DNA from: Sphingobacterium siyangense
GTDB taxonomy: Bacteria > Bacteroidota > Bacteroidia > Sphingobacteriales > Sphingobacteriaceae
Assembly: GCF_007830445.1 (NCBI RefSeq)
Contig: NZ_VLKR01000008.1
Coordinates: 62,001-126,000 of the forward strand
Length of the DNA: 64,000 bases
Direction of reading: 5' to 3'
The notes below the pieces were generated by a model. It had not been told where the DNA came from and made no database searches. It saw only the letters and a list, made by a program, of their open reading frames with translations. Made by a program: the position numbers and the translations under genes. The first letter of the stretch is position 1; every line of letters starts with the position of its first letter. Below are positions 53,289 through 61,804 of this stretch, piece by piece.

Positions 53289-54620
53289 CTAATCAGTTCT
53301 GCAAACTAAAGTAAGGACTTTTTTTGTATTGGCGGTAATTTTATAACGATTGTCCATGCGATAATTGGCTACCCAAAGGATATCTCCATTTCCATTCACC
53401 ACGATCGGGATATTTTCCTTTTCAAATAAGCTGATCTTCTTATTGATAAAAAAATCACTCAACTTCTTGCGCCCTTCCATACCTAAAGGATAGAAGCTAT
53501 CGCCAACTTTCCATGATCGAATCGTGAGCGGGAAAACTAATACATCATAATCCAGCTTTGCAACCTCACTCGCTTTGACAATAGCTAGATCCGCAGAAAC
53601 ATTGGCATGAAAACAATAGTGTTTCCACTCCACAGTTGAAGTTTCGGAAGTGATTAAAGCCTCATCGGGTGAAATAAATTCCTTTTCACGAATAAAAAGT
53701 TCATTTCTATCCAGGAGCATATGGTAGGCATCGGATTGAAAAATACGTCCAGACTCTCTTGACCAAGCTTGTTGAAGATCACTTAGTACCGGCTTTGAGA
53801 AATTAAAAGCCGAAAACAACTCATAGAGCAAAGGCAGATTATCTATATAGGGTTCCAGATCTTCCTTCCGAACTCCCCATCCTTCGTCAATAGGGTAAAA
53901 CAGCTTTCTCCGAATGGGCTCCACAAATTGCTGCAACAGCTGGTAAGATTCCTTAAAATGATTGATATTCTGCTCGAAGACCATCTCAAAATCTGGCTGA
54001 AGTTTTTTAAAATGTGGGATGATATCAATCCTTATTTTATTACGTGCATATTTTGTTGAAAAGTTGGATTGATCGTCTCGATAAGCAATCCCATACATAT
54101 TCACGAAATGTTCAATTTCGCTAGCCTTCAGAAAAAGTAGTGGTCGGATGATGCGCTCTCTGATAGGGAAAATACCCTGGAGGCCTTGGAGACCGGTTCC
54201 ACGTGAAAGGTTCAGGAGTACCGTTTCGATATGATCGTTCAGATGCTGAGCTACTGCAATTCGGTCGAACTGCAGCTCATGTCGCAATTTCTCAAACCAA
54301 GCATAACGAAGTTCCCGTGCCGCCATTTGAATCGAAATCTGATGGTCCTTTGCGTAAGCTTGTGTATCAAAGTGCTTCACGTATATTGGCACATTATTTT
54401 CCGCTGCAAATTTTCTGACTAGAGCTTCATCCCCTTCAGATTCCGCCCCCCTTAATTGAAAATTGCAATGTGCAATAGCAATTGTATACCCTGCTTTTGC
54501 AAATAAATGTGCCATTAACATCGAGTCCTTCCCCCCACTCACCGTAAGCAATATTTTATCATGAGGCATCAACAAATGCTCCTTTTCAATATAGCCCATT
54601 AGTCTTTCCAGCACATTCAT
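53289..54620 (-). CDS. tilS: tRNA(Ile)-lysidine synthase
   Basis: 443 residues. It converts C34 of the minor isoleucine tRNA to lysidine so that AUA is read correctly, using ATP and lysine. The N-terminal PP-loop ILLTVSGGKDSMLMAHLF, IAIAHCNFQLRGAES and AVAQHLNDHIETVLLNLSRG with the catalytic His/Asp are intact, followed by the TilS-specific C-terminal domain. It is divergent from the OstA-like gene; each has a TAnnTTTG element near its start. Confidence 0.95.
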   Translation of the reverse strand: MNVLERLMGYIEKEHLLMPHDKILLTVSGGKDSMLMAHLFAKAGYTIAIAHCNFQLRGAESEGDEALVRKFAAENNVPIYVKHFDTQAYAKDHQISIQMAARELRYAWFEKLRHELQFDRIAVAQHLNDHIETVLLNLSRGTGLQGLQGIFPIRERIIRPLLFLKASEIEHFVNMYGIAYRDDQSNFSTKYARNKIRIDIIPHFKKLQPDFEMVFEQNINHFKESYQLLQQFVEPIRRKLFYPIDEGWGVRKEDLEPYIDNLPLLYELFSAFNFSKPVLSDLQQAWSRESGRIFQSDAYHMLLDRNELFIREKEFISPDEALITSETSTVEWKHYCFHANVSADLAIVKASEVAKLDYDVLVFPLTIRSWKVGDSFYPLGMEGRKKLSDFFINKKISLFEKENIPIVVNGNGDILWVANYRMDNRYKITANTKKVLTLVCRTD

Positions 54621-54624
54621 ATAA

Positions 54625-54632
54625 CAAAGTTA
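54625..54632 (-). promoter_or_regulatory. TAnnTTTG element 4 nt before tilS
   Basis: TAACTTTG on the - strand, then TTAT and the ATG. It shares the 99-bp divergent gap with the OstA-like gene. Confidence 0.5.
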
Positions 54633-54706
54633 CGGTATATTTTGTCCGAATGATAAATTCAAGTCTTAAAATTTGTGAAATCCAGTGAAGTAGCAATTAA
54701 AATCCA

Positions 54707-54714
54707 TATTTTTG
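54707..54714 (+). promoter_or_regulatory. TAnnTTTG element 5 nt before the OstA-like gene
   Basis: TATTTTTG, then CCCTT and a GTG start codon. It helps to choose the GTG start at 54720 over an upstream GTG. Confidence 0.45.
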
Positions 54715-54719
54715 CCCTT

Positions 54720-57248
54720 GTGAAACAATACATTTATACACTTATTGTATTTATTTTAACTGGCTTGTCGGTCCAAGCACAGAAACAGGATGAACTAAAG
54801 CTTCTTTCATCATCCCATATTATTACTGGAAAAGACGGCAATATCCTCTTTTACCGCCCAGTCTATGAACATGTAGGCTCAACGCTATCATCAGATAGTG
54901 GCTATTTACACAAAGACAACATTGGTAGACAATTTTTTGAAGCCTTTGGAAATGTAATCATTACTCAACCCGACGGCACGCAGATATTTTCCAATAAATT
55001 ACACTATGAAGCGGCCATGCAGCTCGCTACACTTACGGGCGCTGTACGAATGGTCAGCACCAGTGGCTCTATACTGACAACCGATCACCTTGTCTATAAT
55101 ATGCGAAGTAAAATCGGTAATTATTACAGTGGTGGGCGTATTCTATCAGGAAGCGATACAATTACAAGCCAGCGAGCTACTTATTTCGAAAATACAGGGG
55201 AATCTTATTTCAATCAAAAAGTTGTGGTCCGATCAACCAATGTAAAAGTCTACACGGACTCCATGAAATATAATGGTAATACTCGCATTACTGATTTCTA
55301 TGGGCCTACCAATATCAAGGGAAATAAAGGGGAAAACCTGTATACTGAAAAAGGCCGATACCATATGGCAACGGGCCAGGCTTATTTCTCTAAAAACAAC
55401 CTCTACACAGAAGGGACAAAGTTTCTTAAGGGAGACAGCCTATTCTACGATAGACAAGTGGGAATCGGTAAAGCCGTAAAAAATGTGGTCTTTGTTGATA
55501 CCTTAGACAAATTTTACGCCTATGGTGGATTTGGTTTGTACAACGGGAGAAACGAATCCATTACGATGACAGACAAACCCCTGATCATTTCGGTTGTCAA
55601 AAAAGATTCAACACAAAAAGATTCTGTATCTTCTTTGTCTCCTGTCCAACAAAAATCGGAGAAAGAGCTAAAAAATGAAGCGAAAGAATTGAAGAAGATT
55701 GAAAAAGAACAACACAAAGATGACCTCAGATCAAATAAAACTACATCGCAAGTTGCTCTAGAAGAAAAGGAACATCCAGGTAAAAATATCAAAAGCGGCA
55801 ATAATAAACCACTTAAGGCTGATTCACAGGTAGATTCTGTTTTTATGACAGCCGACACGCTCTTCTCACAGATGATATTTCGCCGGGATTATATTGCAAA
55901 AGATTTTAAATTGAATCGTGAAGGTGGGGCTATTGAGGATGATAATGAGGTCGATTATGGTGACCAGGATTCCAGCTCAACAACAGTTGATTCCACAGGT
56001 ACATTAGAAAACATAAAAGATGACCTTCACAAGGGAATCGACAGTTTGCCTAAAAAAGACAGCGGCAAACCGGTTCTTGAAAAGAGCATTAAAAAAGTAC
56101 AAGATACACTTACAAATAAGAAACCGATTGCAGCAAAGAAAACACCAGCTATTGTCGGTGACCAAAACAAGATAGAAATTGAAAAAAATCTCAAGGCTGA
56201 TAGTGTATTGCGTAAAAAAGCGATCATCCCGAAAGGCGGTGAATCCGATAAACTGATGGGAGCAGCTTTAAAAAATGCCCAACAGGGTAAACGGGATTCT
56301 CTCGCCCAGGATACGGCCAAAACACGGATTATAAAGGCATACTATAATGCCCGATTATTTAAATCGGACTTGCAAGCCGTAGCAGATTCTATGTATTATG
56401 GTATGCAAGATTCCATGTTCAGACTGATGGGAAAACCAATGATGTGGGCCGAAAACTCACAAATATCCGGAGATACCATATTCTTACAGGTAAAGAATCA
56501 AAAATTGGACAATTCGCTACTCGTCGGTAACGCTTTCATGGTTAACGCAACAAGTGACTCATTGAAATTCAATCAGATTAAAGGTCGGAAGATTACCAGC
56601 TTTTTTACCAATAACCGTATGGAACGTCTGTTTGTTGATGGCAACGCTGAAAATATATTCTACAATATTGATGAAAAGACCAATATAACCACTGAGCTTG
56701 TCCATGATCGAAGCAGTCGTTTCAAGATCTTGATGGAAGATAATAAGCTGAAGGAATATGTATCTATTCGGAAAGTCGATGGCAAAGTATATCCTATTGC
56801 TGAAGTCACGGCCGACAAGGAGTTTCTTCCGAATTTCACCTGGCGCCCCGAAGATCGACCTAAATCAAAAGATGATTTATTAAATCGAAAAAGGGATCTT
56901 TCAAAAGCGTCATTTACGGTTCCGGCGGCACCAGAAGGTGAAGAATCTGGAACAATGAAGTCTATTAAAAAAGGCGATAAAACAACTACCCCTCAAAAGG
57001 GTGCCGCCAAGAAAGCTGGTGCTAACGAAACGCTCGAGAAAGAAAAAGAGGTGGACGCTACAAACAATAAATCAAGCGCTGTCACCAAAACAGCTAAGCC
57101 ATCTGAAATAACGGATAAAGCTAACGTTACAAAAACAAGTGTTAAGACCGCAACTGACAAAGTAGCTGCAAAGTCCGACTCAACAACTAGTAAATCGGCG
57201 ATAATACCTGCACAAGATAGTACACAGACAAAAGTAAAAGCTAAATAA
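54720..57248 (+). CDS. OstA/LptA-like outer-membrane biogenesis protein
   Basis: 842 residues from GTG at 54720 (MKQYIYTLIVFILTGLSVQA signal peptide). The first 300 residues carry OstA-like beta-jellyroll repeats (GNVIITQPDGTQIFSNKLHY, AVRMVSTSGSILTTDHLVY) as in LptA-type lipopolysaccharide transport. A Lys/Ser-rich linker of about 200 residues follows, then a second OstA-like stretch (SQISGDTIFLQVKNQKLDNS) and a long Lys/Thr/Ala-rich tail. It probably bridges periplasmic LPS transport, but it is much longer than classical LptA. The start choice is supported by its promoter element. Confidence 0.82.
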   Translation: MKQYIYTLIVFILTGLSVQAQKQDELKLLSSSHIITGKDGNILFYRPVYEHVGSTLSSDSGYLHKDNIGRQFFEAFGNVIITQPDGTQIFSNKLHYEAAMQLATLTGAVRMVSTSGSILTTDHLVYNMRSKIGNYYSGGRILSGSDTITSQRATYFENTGESYFNQKVVVRSTNVKVYTDSMKYNGNTRITDFYGPTNIKGNKGENLYTEKGRYHMATGQAYFSKNNLYTEGTKFLKGDSLFYDRQVGIGKAVKNVVFVDTLDKFYAYGGFGLYNGRNESITMTDKPLIISVVKKDSTQKDSVSSLSPVQQKSEKELKNEAKELKKIEKEQHKDDLRSNKTTSQVALEEKEHPGKNIKSGNNKPLKADSQVDSVFMTADTLFSQMIFRRDYIAKDFKLNREGGAIEDDNEVDYGDQDSSSTTVDSTGTLENIKDDLHKGIDSLPKKDSGKPVLEKSIKKVQDTLTNKKPIAAKKTPAIVGDQNKIEIEKNLKADSVLRKKAIIPKGGESDKLMGAALKNAQQGKRDSLAQDTAKTRIIKAYYNARLFKSDLQAVADSMYYGMQDSMFRLMGKPMMWAENSQISGDTIFLQVKNQKLDNSLLVGNAFMVNATSDSLKFNQIKGRKITSFFTNNRMERLFVDGNAENIFYNIDEKTNITTELVHDRSSRFKILMEDNKLKEYVSIRKVDGKVYPIAEVTADKEFLPNFTWRPEDRPKSKDDLLNRKRDLSKASFTVPAAPEGEESGTMKSIKKGDKTTTPQKGAAKKAGANETLEKEKEVDATNNKSSAVTKTAKPSEITDKANVTKTSVKTATDKVAAKSDSTTSKSAIIPAQDSTQTKVKAK

Positions 57249-57269
57249 CCGGCCAATACTGAGTCGCAC

Positions 57270-57312
57270 AAAAAAGCAGCGCAAAACAAATTGTTTTGCG
57301 CTGCTTTTTTGT
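57270..57312. terminator. Bidirectional terminator
   Basis: AAAAAAGCAGCGCAAAAC and TTTTGCGCTGCTTTTTT flank a short loop, giving a 17-bp stem with A/T runs between the OstA-like gene and the convergent rdgB gene. Confidence 0.87.
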
Positions 57313-57410
57313 ATTTAAGTTATCTGCTGATCCTATCAGATGTGCTCATTCCCTACCTCAGATAAATGGAAATTTCTATTTTACAACTCAAATGAGTTCC
57401 TTAATATAAC

Positions 57411-57986
57411 CTATTTTGTTTTTAGGTATTCAGCAAGTTTACCGACAGCAATCGCGCGATGGCTTATGCTGTTTTTTTCCAGGGCAGTCATCTCCGCAAA
57501 AGTTTTATCATAGCCATTCGGAATAAAAATGGGATCATAACCAAAACCATCAATACCCTTGCGTTCTTCAGTAATTTTCCCCTCGATACTTCCTTCAAAA
57601 AAGTGCTGCTGCTCATTCAAATATAATGAAATAACTGTTTTGAATCTCGCTGTACGATTGGGGTTATCGCCTAAATTTTTCAGGACAAGATCAATATTCT
57701 TTTCCATATCCCTCGATCCGGAATAACGTGCTGAATAAACTCCCGGTTCACCATTTAATGCGTCTATCTCCAATCCCGAATCATCACCAAAGCAATAAAG
57801 GCCATATTTATTAACCAAATAGTCTGTTTTCTGCTGTGCATTTTCCTCAAATGTTATACCTGTTTCTGGAATATCATCCTGACAGTCAATATCGTTTAAA
57901 CTTTTAATGACAAAAGCATCCCCAACGATCGCTTGGACCTCTTCTAGTTTATGGGCATTATTGGTTGCAAACACTAGTTCTAGCAT
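57411..57986 (-). CDS. rdgB: XTP/dITP diphosphatase (non-canonical purine NTPase)
   Basis: 191 residues. It removes ITP, dITP and XTP from the nucleotide pool to keep them out of nucleic acids. HAM1/RdgB motifs: LVFATNNAHKLEEVQAI, TGITFEENAQQKTDYLV, FGDDSGLEIDALNGEPGVYS, and KTFAEMTALEKNSISHRAIA. It has its own -7 element (TACTTTTG on the - strand at 58010-58017). Confidence 0.95.
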   Translation of the reverse strand: MLELVFATNNAHKLEEVQAIVGDAFVIKSLNDIDCQDDIPETGITFEENAQQKTDYLVNKYGLYCFGDDSGLEIDALNGEPGVYSARYSGSRDMEKNIDLVLKNLGDNPNRTARFKTVISLYLNEQQHFFEGSIEGKITEERKGIDGFGYDPIFIPNGYDKTFAEMTALEKNSISHRAIAVGKLAEYLKTK

Positions 57987-58130
57987 CTTCTTGAAAATAA
58001 AGTAAAATCCAAAAGTAAGAAATACTTACGAAACTATGCTATTTATACCTCCCTCCCGAAAAACCCCAATCCTTAATAAAGAATTACAACACGTATTCAG
58101 ATCCAGCTTCAAATTACTTCGTAATACACA

Positions 58131-58163
58131 TTTGGTAAGAAAAGAATTTTTAATTTATATTTA
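58131..58163 (+). promoter_or_regulatory. Promoter of the 58188 gene
   Basis: TTTG at 58131-58134 and TATATTTA at 58156-58163 (one mismatch to TAnnTTTG), spaced 21 bp; the ATG is 24 nt further on. Confidence 0.5.
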
Positions 58164-58187
58164 CGCATTATTAACCCACTAACAAAA

Positions 58188-58799
58188 ATGAAAAGTTTAA
58201 ATGTTGCAATTAAATTAATGCTACTTGTATTGATGGCTATCCCTGCGGTTTCTATCGCACAAAGCTTAAAAGTTCTATCCGGAAATTTTAATTTTTTACA
58301 AGATCAGAAAGAGCTAAATGTTCAATTTGATTATACCCCATTAACGTTTTACAATGAGAAAATCTCAGAGGAAGAATATGTCAAAAGAAGGGTAAAGGAG
58401 ATTTCCGACAGCAAAGGAAAAATGGAAGGAGAAATCTGGAAATCCGATTGGGAACAATCAAAAGCAAATGATTTTCAGAATAAATTCATCTCTTTACTGA
58501 ACAGAAATGTGAATATCGAAAGCAGCAAAAATCCAAATGCGAAATATACACTTATTGTGCAATCCATATGGATTTACCCAGGATGGTATGCTGGCGTAAT
58601 GGCACAGGCTGCCAAAGTGAGTACAGTTCTTAAATTTGTTGAAACAGAAAATCCATCGCATGTATTGCTGGAAATAGATAGTGAAAAAGCTCCTGGAAGT
58701 GCTTATGGTGGTGTCGCAAACAACAACGATAGAATGGCAGAAGGTTATGCCAAGACAGGTAAATCGCTAGGAAAATTAATCGCAAAGAAGATTAAATAG
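58188..58799 (+). CDS. Hypothetical secreted protein
   Basis: 203 residues with signal peptide (MKSLNVAIKLMLLVLMAIPA ... SIAQS). The mature part is mixed alpha/beta, with KFISLLNRNVNIESSKNPNA, TLIVQSIWIYPGWYAGVMAQ and the C-terminal AEGYAKTGKSLGKLIAKKIK. I do not recognise a named family, though similar lengths are common in Bacteroidota. It has its own promoter and precedes the TonB-like gene by 89 bp. Confidence 0.7.
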   Translation: MKSLNVAIKLMLLVLMAIPAVSIAQSLKVLSGNFNFLQDQKELNVQFDYTPLTFYNEKISEEEYVKRRVKEISDSKGKMEGEIWKSDWEQSKANDFQNKFISLLNRNVNIESSKNPNAKYTLIVQSIWIYPGWYAGVMAQAAKVSTVLKFVETENPSHVLLEIDSEKAPGSAYGGVANNNDRMAEGYAKTGKSLGKLIAKKIK

Positions 58800-58888
58800 T
58801 ACATGTTACATGCGGGCGTGAGCTACGGCTTGCCCCCGTTTGATTTGCTTAGTTTTAAAATAACTTCTGGAGATTAAATATCTTATTT

Positions 58889-59869
58889 ATGAAAAGAGTC
58901 TTATTACAATTATTATGTTTATTGCTGTTTGGAATTAGCAAGGCCAACGCCCAATATTATTTGGACGAAACCGGAAATCATACAACAGATATGAACAAAG
59001 CCTATTATTCAAGAAAAGTTACTCCCGAATTTAAAGATGGTAAACAGCAATATATTGTTTTGGAAAAATTTGTGAGTAATGATAAAGTCAAAACAAGCGG
59101 AATATCGTTGTCCGGTAAGGTACCCTATAATTATATCGGGCATAAAGAGACCTACTACCCAGATGGCATGCCTAAAAGCAAAGAAACATTTAATGCTAAA
59201 GGATATTTGATCGATACGGCTTACTATTATTATCCATCTGGAAAAATCCACTTAATAACACTTAATAATGGAACCAATAACATAACTTGGCAATATAATA
59301 GTACCACACAATATCTAGCCTATTTTGATTCTTTGGGAATAAGAAAAATTGAAAATGGGAATGGGATTATACATTTTAAAACCGGATTTAAAAATGATTT
59401 TGAAGAAGGCCCTTTAGTTAATAACAAGCGTGAAGGTGAATGGCAAGGAAAGAGTACTGATATTATCCCACATACATTCAAAGAATACTATAAAGATGAT
59501 AATCTGTTATATGGCGAAATGACCAAAAACGATGGAACTATATCACGTTACGATTCTACGAATTATAATATTGACCCGACCTATTCTGAAGGAATAGGGA
59601 AGTTAATGCAATTTATCTCAAATAATTATAATTGTCCATCAAAAGCTTTAAAAGCTGGTGCAAGTGGCACAATACTTATTGGCTTTTTTATTGAAAAGGA
59701 TGGTAGTTTATCTGATTTTAGGATCTTTCAGGACCTCGGATTTGGCACTGGAGATGCAGGAATAGCTGTCATCAAAAAATCGAAGAAATGGATCCCAAGG
59801 GTATATAAAGGCGAATCCGTTCGTGTTGCTTACATGTTACCTATTCGGCTTAACCTGCAGAAAGATTGA
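58889..59869 (+). CDS. Secreted protein with YwqK-like repeats and TonB C-terminal domain
   Basis: 326 residues. Signal peptide (LLCLLLFGISKANAQ); then YwqK/MORN-like repeats (HKETYYPDGMPKSKETFNAK and TAYYYYPSGKIHLIT); and from about residue 240 a TonB-C-type domain (GASGTILIGFFIEKDGSLSD, VRVAYMLPIRLNL). Without a membrane anchor at the N-terminus or a proline-rich spacer it is not a standard TonB; it may be an accessory envelope protein. Confidence 0.8.
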   Translation: MKRVLLQLLCLLLFGISKANAQYYLDETGNHTTDMNKAYYSRKVTPEFKDGKQQYIVLEKFVSNDKVKTSGISLSGKVPYNYIGHKETYYPDGMPKSKETFNAKGYLIDTAYYYYPSGKIHLITLNNGTNNITWQYNSTTQYLAYFDSLGIRKIENGNGIIHFKTGFKNDFEEGPLVNNKREGEWQGKSTDIIPHTFKEYYKDDNLLYGEMTKNDGTISRYDSTNYNIDPTYSEGIGKLMQFISNNYNCPSKALKAGASGTILIGFFIEKDGSLSDFRIFQDLGFGTGDAGIAVIKKSKKWIPRVYKGESVRVAYMLPIRLNLQKD

Positions 59870-59909
59870 AGAACCGTCGCAAAAGTTGGAAGTTAATCCC
59901 ATTTACAAA

Positions 59910-60572
59910 TTATGATACGATAAAAGTTTTAAATTCATTCCAGAACAGCTTCTTTTTATTCACATCAACAAACATCTCTTCAAAACTGAACGTATTAAAA
60001 ACCGTCGCAATACGGCCTTTCATGTAGGAATTATGTTCAATAAATGGAAGTTTCAAAGACGCGGGTTCCACACCCAACAATATAATCTTAGTCGGTTGGA
60101 AAAACTGCATAATACGCTTAAAATCATTCGGGTTATGGGGATTTGCCAAATTGAGTACCGCAACGGTCTCTTTCGTCAATTTCAAAGCACCAATTGTTTT
60201 TTCAAAAGCGCCCAATGCGGCTGGAGAAAAATAGGGGTATTGCTCGTAACGCAAAATAAAGAGTATTCCCTGATCCTTATTTCCTTGATATATAAATTCA
60301 CCACCCAATACCTCCAGATGATTAACAGTATCGCCGTCCCTGCCGGACTCAATAGCTACAGCGGCTTTCTCTGCACCTAAGCCCACCGCCACATACGAGG
60401 TATCCTTCATTTCCGATGATGCTTGTACAACAGCTGCTTGCGCATGAGCACTATTCTCCTCCTGTAAAGGATGTGTAGACAGATCGGCTTGAAAATCAAA
60501 ACCATTACCAAAGATTGTTTCATCCATTAAGGTCTGAAGTGCAACGGGGTTATCTGTTGTAAGATTGCTCAT
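59910..60572 (-). CDS. Hypothetical protein, Sphingobacteriaceae-type
   Basis: 220 residues, soluble and without a signal peptide. The C-terminal half, from AVLNLANPHNPNDFKRIMQF to TKIILLGVEPASLKLPFIEH, has a beta-alpha pattern like a Rossmann-type domain. I do not recognise a family or motif. It is the gene before the deoxyhypusine-synthase-family gene on the same strand, separated from it by a terminator. Confidence 0.65.
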   Translation of the reverse strand: MSNLTTDNPVALQTLMDETIFGNGFDFQADLSTHPLQEENSAHAQAAVVQASSEMKDTSYVAVGLGAEKAAVAIESGRDGDTVNHLEVLGGEFIYQGNKDQGILFILRYEQYPYFSPAALGAFEKTIGALKLTKETVAVLNLANPHNPNDFKRIMQFFQPTKIILLGVEPASLKLPFIEHNSYMKGRIATVFNTFSFEEMFVDVNKKKLFWNEFKTFIVS

Positions 60573-60610
60573 CGGAAAAAGAAATATTAGACAGTAAAGA
60601 TAAAGAAGAA

Positions 60611-60634
60611 AAAGGAGCGAAGAATCGCTCCTTT
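60611..60634 (-). terminator. Rho-independent terminator after the DHS-family gene
   Basis: AAAGGAGCGA, loop AGAA, TCGCTCCTTT, with a run of T on the - strand side. It lies 17 bp downstream of the stop at 60651. Confidence 0.7.
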
Positions 60635-60650
60635 CTGTATGTCAAAAAGA

Positions 60651-61631
60651 TTAATGACCTAAGATATACGAGAAGATTAATGGCGCAACGATCGTCGCAT
60701 CAGATTCTACGATAAATTTAGGTGTATCAATATCTAATTTCCCCCAAGTGATTTTCTCGTTTGGAACAGCACCAGAGTAAGAACCGTACGAAGTTGTTGA
60801 ATCTGAAATTTGACAGAAATAAGCCCAGAAAGGTACTTCTTCCCATTCAAGATCTTGATACATCATCGGAACTACACAGATTGGGAAGTCACCAGAAATA
60901 CCACCTGCGATTTGGAAAAATCCAACACCTTTACCTGCTGAGTTGTTACGGTACCACTCTGTCAAGTAAATCATGTACTCAATACCAGATTTAACAGTAC
61001 TCGCTTTCAATTTACCTTTGATCACATTGGAAGCGAAGATATTACCTGTCGTTGAATCTTCCCATCCTGGACATACAATTGGTAAATTTTTCTCCGCAGC
61101 AGCAACAATCCAAGAATCTTTTGGGTCGATTTCATAATATTGCTCCAACACACCAGAGTTAACAACCTGATAAAGAAACTCATGTGGTAAGTAACGCTCA
61201 CCTTTAGCCTCAGCAGCATGCCAAACATCTTCAAGATGTTTCTGCAAACGACGGAAAGCTTCCTCTTCCGGAATACAAGTATCTGTAACACGATTATAGT
61301 GATTATCCAATAGCTCTCTTTCTTGCTCAGCTGTCAAATCTCTATAATTCGGGATTCTTTTGTAGTGTGAGTGTGCCACAAGGTTCATCACATCCTCTTC
61401 CAAATTAGCACCAGTACAAGAAATAAAGTGTACTTTATCTTGACGGATCATTTCTGCCAAAGAAACACCCAATTCAGCGGTAGACATTGCACCTCCCAAA
61501 GAGATCAACATTTTTCCACCATCCAATAGATGTTCCTCGTAACCTTTTGCAGCATCTACTAATGCAGCTGCGTTAAAGTGACGGTAATTATGCTCAATAA
61601 ATTGAGAAATAGGTCCTTTTTGAGTACTCAT
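60651..61631 (-). CDS. Deoxyhypusine synthase family protein
   Basis: 326 residues. NAD-dependent aminobutyl transfer fold: LISLGGAMSTAELGVSLAEM, HFISCTGANLEEDVMNLVAH and GSYSGAVPNEKITWGKL with the Lys that forms the covalent intermediate in deoxyhypusine synthase. Bacteria lack eIF5A and many bacterial members make homospermidine; so a homospermidine-synthase-like role in polyamine metabolism is more likely than hypusination, but is inferred. Confidence 0.87.
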   Translation of the reverse strand: MSTQKGPISQFIEHNYRHFNAAALVDAAKGYEEHLLDGGKMLISLGGAMSTAELGVSLAEMIRQDKVHFISCTGANLEEDVMNLVAHSHYKRIPNYRDLTAEQERELLDNHYNRVTDTCIPEEEAFRRLQKHLEDVWHAAEAKGERYLPHEFLYQVVNSGVLEQYYEIDPKDSWIVAAAEKNLPIVCPGWEDSTTGNIFASNVIKGKLKASTVKSGIEYMIYLTEWYRNNSAGKGVGFFQIAGGISGDFPICVVPMMYQDLEWEEVPFWAYFCQISDSTTSYGSYSGAVPNEKITWGKLDIDTPKFIVESDATIVAPLIFSYILGH

Positions 61632-61666
61632 GATATTTTCTAACTTTTATAAAATAATAAGTATCG

Positions 61667-61700
61667 CAAAGGTACTGAATATAATCTATTTTCGTCCCAA
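61667..61700 (-). promoter_or_regulatory. Promoter of the DHS-family gene
   Basis: On the - strand TTG (61698-61700) and the exact -7 element TACCTTTG (61667-61674), spaced 23 bp, with the start codon 35 nt further on. Confidence 0.55.
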
Positions 61701-61804
61701 TAGAGATTCAAAACGCGTATAGACCACATTTTTTTAACAAATGTAAAAAAAATGGTATTCCTAGGCTGCGATTATAAACGTGACGCTTCTCCTTCGATCG
61801 AAGC

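Noticed and set aside
58801..58850. Possible terminator GGGCGTGAGC...GCTTGCCC after the 58188 gene
   Set aside because: The stem is imperfect and no T run follows it directly, so it was not annotated.
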